64,000 nt of DNA, taken from Anaeramoeba flamelloides (lineage: Eukaryota > Metamonada > Anaeramoebidae). The notes beneath the pieces were generated by a model. The model ran no database searches. It was not told the origin of the DNA and saw only the letters and a list, made by a program, of their open reading frames with translations. Below, one piece after another: positions 58,401 to 64,000 of this stretch. Each line of letters starts with the position of its first letter. Position 1 is the first letter of the stretch. The stretch spans positions 3,613,001 to 3,677,000 of the forward strand of contig JANTQA010000008.1 in the NCBI GenBank assembly GCA_027625915.1. The letters are read 5' to 3'. The translations under genes and the position numbers were made by a program.

Positions 58401-59154
58401 GGCATCCATGAAGGCGAATTTATTATTTATGATCTCTACTTTCACAAGGCACCATGAAATTTTTGAAAAGATTAGAAAGCAAGAAAACTTTTATAAAGAC
58501 CTTTATACAATAACCAAGGATGCCACCACTCAGGACCTGAGTAAACAAGCCTGGAAATTGTTTAAGGAATCGATATATTATCATAGCGGGGTCATTGACC
58601 AATACAAAAATAGCAAAACCATTTTAAATTTCTTCGAATTATTAAATTTGAAAAACCCCTATGTAGTCACTTATGGCCTAAATACCTTTTATGAACTTTT
58701 TGATATGGCAGAGCATGAAATTCAAAAAATTAACCAAAGCAAACAGCCAACAAGAACTAACGTGAAGGACTCTATAAAATCAATGGAAAAGGATGTTAAA
58801 TCCTTATCTTCCATGTTTTTAAACAATTCCTTATTTGTTAAGTTTAATATGGTCTATCAAAAATATGGCAAAAAGGAATCGGGTTTGATTTTTGTCAATT
58901 TGGCCAAGGTTTATTCCCAAATTATCAATTCGCCTTATTATTCGAAAATTTATAAAAGAAATATTAAAAAAACTGCTTATCAAGAAGGTTTGAAATTGTT
59001 TGACCAATATATCACTGGCCTTGAAGATAAAAATAAAAAAAAGAAACGTACTAAAATTAATACTAGCCCTAAAATGAAACAAAGCCCCCAACTTGCAAAA
59101 CTTGCTCTTAAGAATCATAGAAGCAAATCTTGGTTTGGTAAAAAGAAAAATTAA
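51692..59154 (+). CDS. Large helical-repeat protein, six exons, function unknown
   Basis: Predicted 1276 residues. Exons 51692-51767, 51914-52362, 52544-52735, 52896-53010, 55855-57056 and 57358-59154 join in phases 1, 0, 0, 1 and 0 with GT-AG ends (GTATGT, GTAATT, GTAAGG, GTAATT, GTAAGT donors). The fourth intron is 2844 bases. I do not recognise the family. Visible parts are a Gln/Asn/Lys/Glu-rich stretch at about 90-115 and a Ser-rich stretch in exon 3 (residues 176-239). Two related motifs occur: FGDYEQAVLNWEKEV (about 136-150) and IEEFEEAYLGWAQAI (about 276-290). A basic linker follows in exon 5, then about 550 residues of amphipathic helices in exon 6, typical of an ARM/HEAT-like alpha-solenoid, and a basic tail ending RSKSWFGKKKN. 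A cytosolic scaffold is the likeliest class; a link with Ras/Sca1-type scaffolds is only a thought. Confidence 0.85.
53011..55854 (+). other. Long intron 4 of the helical-repeat gene
   Basis: 2844 bases between exon ends that join in phase 1 (DTIE-EFEEAY). Contains the foldback element at 53790-54605. At about 53050-53310 a weak inverted pair with AAATAAGGCACAAA resembles the Tc1/mariner MITE units and may be a very old copy. The remainder is A+T-rich without genes. Confidence 0.8.
53790..54605. repeat. Foldback element of about 815 bases with long arms and C-rich core
   Basis: The left arm (about 53790-53945) and right arm (about 54440-54605) are inverted repeats. They share CGAAAATACCCGAAAAT, TCTAGTGCCAAT, ACTCAGTTTAA and TTGGAATTTTATTTTC. 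The core at about 54185-54400 is unusually rich in C and poor in G on the plus strand, with repeated ACCTAACCTAACAC, CCATACC and CCCTACACAAG type words. No reading frame of note. A DNA transposon derivative is likely. Confidence 0.85.
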
Positions 59155-59360
59155 TCATTCATTTTTTTTTGGTTTTTGTTTTTGGTTTTTGGTTTTGGTT
59201 TTTGGTTTTTGGTTTTTTTTTAATTTTTTTTTTATTACTTCTTTTTTTTCTAATTACTATTTCCAGATTATTCAAATTAATATAAATTTAATTATCAGTT
59301 AATGATTTTATTTATTTACTTATTTGTTTATTTACTTTTTGATTTTTTTTTTTGATTTTA
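59155..59360. other. 3' region of the helical-repeat gene
   Basis: Just after the stop codon lies a minisatellite of GGTTTTTG-like units at about 59168-59220. It may be transcribed as part of the 3' untranslated region. Confidence 0.5.
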
Positions 59361-59900
59361 GAGATTAATGTCACCATAGATTCGTCCATAATTAAAGTAT
59401 GTTATAATTGGGGGTGCAATTAAAATCATATCAGTGGGTTTTCGTTCAAATAACTCTCAAAAAAATCAATTATAAATATTCATTAAACAATAAATAATTA
59501 GATTTTTTACATATGATCAACTATTAAAAATTTATATTTTTGAAATAATTTTTTTTTTTTAATTCCTTTTTCAAATCTAAAAATAGAAAAACAAAATAAC
59601 AGTATCCCAATATTTGATATTTCACATTTAGATTTCCAAAAGTAACTATTTTTATAATTTTTTAATGTCAAAGATTAACTCAATAAATATCAATTTAAAA
59701 ACCCAAAGACTGATTTTTTTTTTCCCTTGTTAACGCTAATTGTAACATCAATGTGTTTCCAATATTTCAGAAATAATTGTTCAAAAAAATTCTCGCGGAG
59801 TTAATTATTTAATTTGTAAAAAATAGAATGATTTTTTTAGTATATATATATTTCATAACAAATTTAAGAAAGATATGTTGTCACATTTATGTTTCTGTGG
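59361..59900 (+). repeat. About 600-base dispersed repeat, third copy
   Basis: Begins GAGATTAATGTCACCATAGA and is collinear with 34481-34995 to the word AAATTTAAGAAAGATAT. It lacks the last part seen in the other two copies. Confidence 0.75.
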
Positions 59901-60749
59901 AGTGGTGGTTTCTTATTCGATTTTTACTCTTAAAGCAAGGAAAAAATTAACAAAAATTATTAATTTTTTTAAATACTTGATTATTTTAACTAAAATTATG
60001 AGACCAAAACTTCTATCTTTGTTATAATCATCTCATTTTAAAAGTAAATACGTTTTTTTATCATTTTTTTTTCTTCTATTTAAATTTTCTTTTTATTAAT
60101 TTTAAGAGTTATAAATAAATAAAAATAAAAAAAATAGCTACTTTCAAATATCTTGATACTTTAACACAACATCTAACTAACTTGAAAATAAAAAAAAAAG
60201 ATAAACACAAAAATATCAAGTTTTGAAAGTAAATCAGATCAAAAAGAAAAAATTTTTTGTAACGATTAAACAAAATCTTTAAGTGAAAATTCTTATTCAA
60301 CCATTAAATCAAACTAAATTAACCAAGAGTAACACAGAGTGTAATTTTGTTTTTTCTTAATTATGGTATTATTTTTTTGATTATTTACCAAAGGTCTTCA
60401 ACGAACCCCCTTTTTAAATTTCTTTATTTTTTGTTTTTGTCTTTTTTCCTTTCTTCTTTTCAATTATTAGTTTATATTTTTAAATATAAAAAAAAATTGG
60501 GTATGTCTTTCCCATTAATAATCTTAGAAACTCAGAAATTGCACTTAAATTGCCTTTCTTAGAAATGTAAGTTATAAGAATACAATGAGTTTAATTTACA
60601 CTTCTTCTAGACTGACAAGAATAATAAAAATATTTTTTGATTTTTAATAAAGTTAATATCAAATCAACTAAAATATATGTATTCTACTTTCAAAATTATT
60701 TTAAACCCCAATTCAAAATTTTTAATACACCAAAATTCGTTTTGTGAAA
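59901..60749. other. Intergenic spacer between convergent genes
   Basis: A+T-rich, no gene seen. Frames at 60109-60300 and 60347-60562 are low complexity and start at non-ATG codons or lack protein character. Confidence 0.45.
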
Positions 60750-61240
60750 AAAAAAAACTTATTTAATTAATTCAAGAAGAAATACCAAATTAGAACCATT
60801 CACTAATTGAAATGTTAACACTTATTTATAAATTACAATATTCAATAAACAAAAAATAAATAATTATCAATACAAATAAATCAAGGGTGTGTTAAAAATT
60901 TTGGAGAGAGTAAAACAAAAAAATAAATTGCTAGATTTGTATAAATTATATTAGGAATATTGCTCGATCAAATGTTAGATACTACTAACTAATTTTATTT
61001 GAGTTCTTCTATTTTTACAACTCAACTTTAACCTAATATCAATCGTTGAAAAAAATTTTGATCGAACGAAACAAGTTACGTAATTCAAACAATGAAATGA
61101 AAACAAAAACAAAAAGATGAAAAAATGTTTTACATATTTTACAAAAATCAAAATTATCTCCAATTTGAATGAAATTGTAATATTGTGATTCTTTGGAACG
61201 TTTTTAGCTGTGTGGAAAATTTTGAATTTTAGTTTAGATA
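60750..61240 (-). repeat. Terminal-inverted-repeat element, family A, minus-strand copy
   Basis: On the minus strand begins at about 61240 with AAACTAAAATTC, then TCCACACAGC and AACGTTCCAAAGAATCAC, and runs to the GGTATTTCTTC word at about 60785. The frame 60975-61163 contains FVRSKFFSTIDIRLKL, related to FVRSGNFYSMFDRKLV in family B. This links families A and B. Confidence 0.75.
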
Positions 61241-61513
61241 ATTTTTTTTTCTCATCAAACCTAAATTTTTACCAATATTTTATATCCTTAAAAATGACTA
61301 TTTTAATTTCAAATAAAGAATCGAATTTAGCGTTTTTCCATTGTTCAAAATGATGTAAAAATAATAATAAAAAGTATTAAATGTAATTACTAAATAATAA
61401 TATATTTATTTTAGATAATAAATTTTAATGTATTTTTTTTTTAAAAAAAAAAATCAAATCAAAAAAATTATTAAAAATTGTATTAAAACTTAAAAATTAA
61501 ATCATTAAAAATT
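61241..61513. other. 3' region of the RalGAP-like gene
   Basis: A+T-rich, likely 3' untranslated region of the minus-strand gene. No further gene. Confidence 0.45.
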
Positions 61514-64000
61514 CTACATTTGATTAATAAAATTATTAAAAATATCAATATCGTTTTCATCCTTTGAAATACCCAAAATAAATTGTTTATAGTATTGGAC
61601 AAAATTTATATCCATTCGATATCTCCCGATGGTTTCGTTTATCAAATCCAATCTTTGTGAATAAGGATGCCTAAAGCCCTTCATTCTAATATCATTGATG
61701 AGGGTATTGGCCATTATTGCTGATGTTCTTGCAAAATAAGGCAAAAGTTGTCTATTGACGATCATTCCATCTGTAATTATCCCGAATAGTGGCATTTCTG
61801 GCTTGGTGTGTATCTGTAGCCTATATAGCCCATTTGACAGGGGATAAATTATTATATGTGCATAGTTGAATTTGGAGATAATTGTTTCTGGCTTGTAATC
61901 GGTTTTCTCATTTTCGCACCAAATGATATTCACAAAGTCATTACCAAAATGCTTTTTTTTATGAAGCTGCTTGAGATCGACCTTCGAGTTTGGCATCCAA
62001 GTCGAAACATGGAAAATGACTTCGATATCGAAATCAGAATAATATGGCGCAGTTAATCCATTTTCAAAGGTGTAAATATCGAGGCCACCTCGATAGCCCA
62101 GATGTTTATTCAAGTCGACTTCCCATCCAATATTGGAAACAAATTCCTCAAAGTCTACACTGCCCTTTTGATTCGAGAGGATTTGAAGCTGTGATTGTTG
62201 ATCTTCCTTGACATAGAGCACGCCAATTTTTTGGATCCTTCGTGATAATCTCTTATCGAGCTCCTTTAATGACCTTTCCAATCTGTGGCTTCTTTGCAAA
62301 GGAATCATGTTATTTTGATTTTGTAACGAAATCAATCCCAAATGTGATAATAATAGCCTACAATAATGGAAAAAGTGAATTGGCGAAGGTTTCTTCTCAG
62401 TTATTTCGAATGTGGGCTTACTAGTTTCTTCATTTTCTTCTAAATCTATCTTCCCATCCTCATTTAATAATAATTCATTCATTTTTTGATTTCTTTCCAG
62501 TATATTTTTTTTCATTAGATCATATTTTAATAATTTTTTTTGTTTTTTTCGGTTGTTTGAGATTTTTTGTAGTAACTCTTCTTTTTTTTTATCTGATAAG
62601 GTATATATTTGTTTTTTTTTTTTTATCTCATCTTCTTGATCTTTTTTTTTTTCTTTTGTTTTATCTTTAAAAAATTCTAAATTAGGTTTGTAATCAATTG
62701 TTTCTCGCTTTTTTTTAGTACTTACATTTCTCCTTAAATTAAAATTAATTGTTCTTCTTCTTGCCTTTTTTTCAGTTGTTGTTAATGTTTTTTCTTTGGT
62801 TACTTTTTCCTTTTCCTTTTCCTTTTCCTTTTCCTTTTCTTTTTCTTTTTCTTTTTCTTTTTCTTTTTCTTTTTCTAGATTTTCATTCTCAATTTTTTCT
62901 TTTTCTAATTTTGTTTCTTGTCTTTCTCTTTGTGTTTCATTCTCATTCTCATTCTCATTCCCATTCCCATTCTCATTATTACTATTACTATTATCGATTT
63001 CTATTTTCATTTCTATTTCCTCATCTTTTTCATTATCCCTATCCTTATCAATCTCAACCTGGTTCACATTGCTGTTCTCATCTGTATTTTCATTCTCATT
63101 CTCGTTCTCGTTCTCATTCTCATTTACATTCACGTTATTGTATTCTTTTTTAATTGGATTTTCTTGATTAATACTTAATTCTTCATTTCTAATACTTTCA
63201 CTTTCTGAATTTGAATTTATTATTTCTTTTTCATTTTTTTGTGGTTTAATTTCATCAATATATTTTAACAGTTCACCAAAAGCGTCCTTATTAAAATAAT
63301 TCTTACCATTATTGGTAATTGGAATTTGGGCAAATTCTCGTTGAAAAGATGAAATATCATTTCCTTCTGTTGTATTTTTTTTAATTTTGATATTATTTAA
63401 ACTATAATTTTGAATTGTTTCAAATGGTTGTTTCAAATTTGAATTATGAGATAAATCCTGTGCGTCCCAAACATATTTACCAGTTGGATCGCGTAAAATT
63501 AATCGAACCCATCTTTCGGTTTTTGTTATAGGCAATTCATGTATTTGTATAATTGAATCTTCAAAGGCAAAAACTTGTGAATAATGTGTATAATCAATAG
63601 CGTTTTCTATTAATTTATCTTGGGATTCTTTCTCTAATTGTAATTTTTTATTATCCTGTTTTTCTAATTCATTATTATTTACATTCTCCTCGTCATTAAT
63701 AAGATTTTCTTCTTGTGTAGTTTTGTCTGTATTTATATTTGTGTTTTCATTTTCCATTATATTTTGATCTTTTTCAAATATTTTCTCAATATTCTCATTT
63801 TCATTCGATTCCTTTCCTTTATTTTCATTTTCATTATTCTCATTTTCATTTCCATTTCCATTATTCTCATTCCCATTTCCATTATCTTTATCATTATCTT
63901 TCTCAATCTCTTTATCATTACCATTATCGTTATCATTATCTTTCTCAATCTCATTTTCTTTCTCTTCGTCTTTCTCATTAATTACAATACTTTTTTTCTT
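61514..64000 (-). CDS. RalGAP-alpha-like GTPase-activating protein, C-terminal part (runs off edge)
   Basis: At least 828 residues in one open frame that stays open to the window edge, so the 5' end is missing. The ATG at 63757 is only the first ATG in the visible part. C-terminal Rap/Ran-GAP domain of RalGAP-alpha/tuberin type at about 62180-61600: FVSNIGWEVDLNKHLGY, GLTAPYYSDFDIEVIFHVST, KKHFGNDFVNIIW and KPEMPLFG follow the family. The Asn of GND, the catalytic Asn thumb of RapGAPs, is present. Further upstream, FEDSIIQIHELP and WVRLILRDPTGKYVWDAQ fit a conserved RalGAP region before the linker. The linker between them and the N-terminal visible part hold Asn-Glu repeats (ENENEN) and a Lys-Glu tract (about 62806-62876). 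It should inactivate Ral- or Rap-type GTPases, normally as a heterodimer with a beta subunit. No introns in the visible part. Stop codon is TAG. Confidence 0.9.
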   Translation of the reverse strand, partial: KKKSIVINEKDEEKENEIEKDNDNDNGNDKEIEKDNDKDNGNGNENNGNGNENENNENENKGKESNENENIEKIFEKDQNIMENENTNINTDKTTQEENLINDEENVNNNELEKQDNKKLQLEKESQDKLIENAIDYTHYSQVFAFEDSIIQIHELPITKTERWVRLILRDPTGKYVWDAQDLSHNSNLKQPFETIQNYSLNNIKIKKNTTEGNDISSFQREFAQIPITNNGKNYFNKDAFGELLKYIDEIKPQKNEKEIINSNSESESIRNEELSINQENPIKKEYNNVNVNENENENENENENTDENSNVNQVEIDKDRDNEKDEEIEMKIEIDNSNSNNENGNGNENENENETQRERQETKLEKEKIENENLEKEKEKEKEKEKEKEKEKEKEKEKVTKEKTLTTTEKKARRRTINFNLRRNVSTKKKRETIDYKPNLEFFKDKTKEKKKDQEDEIKKKKQIYTLSDKKKEELLQKISNNRKKQKKLLKYDLMKKNILERNQKMNELLLNEDGKIDLEENEETSKPTFEITEKKPSPIHFFHYCRLLLSHLGLISLQNQNNMIPLQRSHRLERSLKELDKRLSRRIQKIGVLYVKEDQQSQLQILSNQKGSVDFEEFVSNIGWEVDLNKHLGYRGGLDIYTFENGLTAPYYSDFDIEVIFHVSTWMPNSKVDLKQLHKKKHFGNDFVNIIWCENEKTDYKPETIISKFNYAHIIIYPLSNGLYRLQIHTKPEMPLFGIITDGMIVNRQLLPYFARTSAIMANTLINDIRMKGFRHPYSQRLDLINETIGRYRMDINFVQYYKQFILGISKDENDIDIFNNFINQM

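Noticed and set aside
62749-63178. Three overlapping plus-strand frames rich in Phe, Ser, His
   Set aside because: Antisense shadows of the Lys-Glu and Asn-Glu repeats in the RalGAP-like gene.
63757-63978. Separate 73-residue Met/Lys/Ile-rich frame at the right edge
   Set aside because: It is an alternative frame of Asn-Glu repeat DNA. The RalGAP frame itself stays open to base 64000.
1-64000. CRISPR array, prophage, bacterial operon or integron
   Set aside because: No regularly spaced identical repeats with spacers, no bacterial-type ribosome binding sites, and spliced eukaryotic genes throughout.

Overview
This is a very A+T-rich eukaryotic nuclear window (about three quarters A+T by eye). 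It has spliceosomal GT-AG introns, long homopolymer runs and about eight protein genes separated by repeat debris. All intact reading frames fit the standard code, ending in TAA or TAG. A TRIM-like B-box/filamin/SPRY protein, a THH1/TOM1-like 7TM protein, TK1-type thymidine kinase, CDC7, TMCO1 and RalGAP together suggest a free-living amoeboid protist. An Anaeramoeba-like metamonad or an amoebozoan would fit, but the species cannot be fixed from the sequence.

Genes from left to right: a tandem double thymidine kinase (6148-7442, minus); a J-like protein without HPD, with a KEKE tract and one membrane segment (12360-13347, minus); a 7TM THH1/TOM1-like protein (19023-22686, plus); TMCO1 (25573-28902, minus); a TRIM-like protein with two B-boxes, coiled coil, filamin repeat and SPRY (31794-37074, minus); CDC7-type kinase (40798-45803, plus); a 1276-residue helical-repeat protein I do not recognise (51692-59154, plus); and the C-terminal part of a RalGAP-alpha-like GAP running off the right edge (61514-64000, minus). 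Exon joins were worked out by hand from reading phase, splice dinucleotides and protein families. Most of the joins lie in segments too short or too split to show as single reading frames.

Five genes each contain one long intron of 2.56-3.44 kb beside short ones of 99-551 bases. Four of these long introns hold recognisable repeats. The space between genes is mostly transposon relics: a Tc1/mariner-type foldback MITE family with TA flanks (seven copies); several other terminal-inverted-repeat families; degenerate LINE copies (RT, RNase H-like and Cys-rich tail segments); a 600-base repeat in three copies; and a nested insertion of an inverted-repeat element into a LINE.

The genes do not form a pathway. 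TK supplies dTMP, CDC7 licenses replication firing, TMCO1 acts in the ER membrane and RalGAP controls Ral/Rap-type GTPases. No CRISPR array, tRNA, rRNA or bacterial-type operon was seen.
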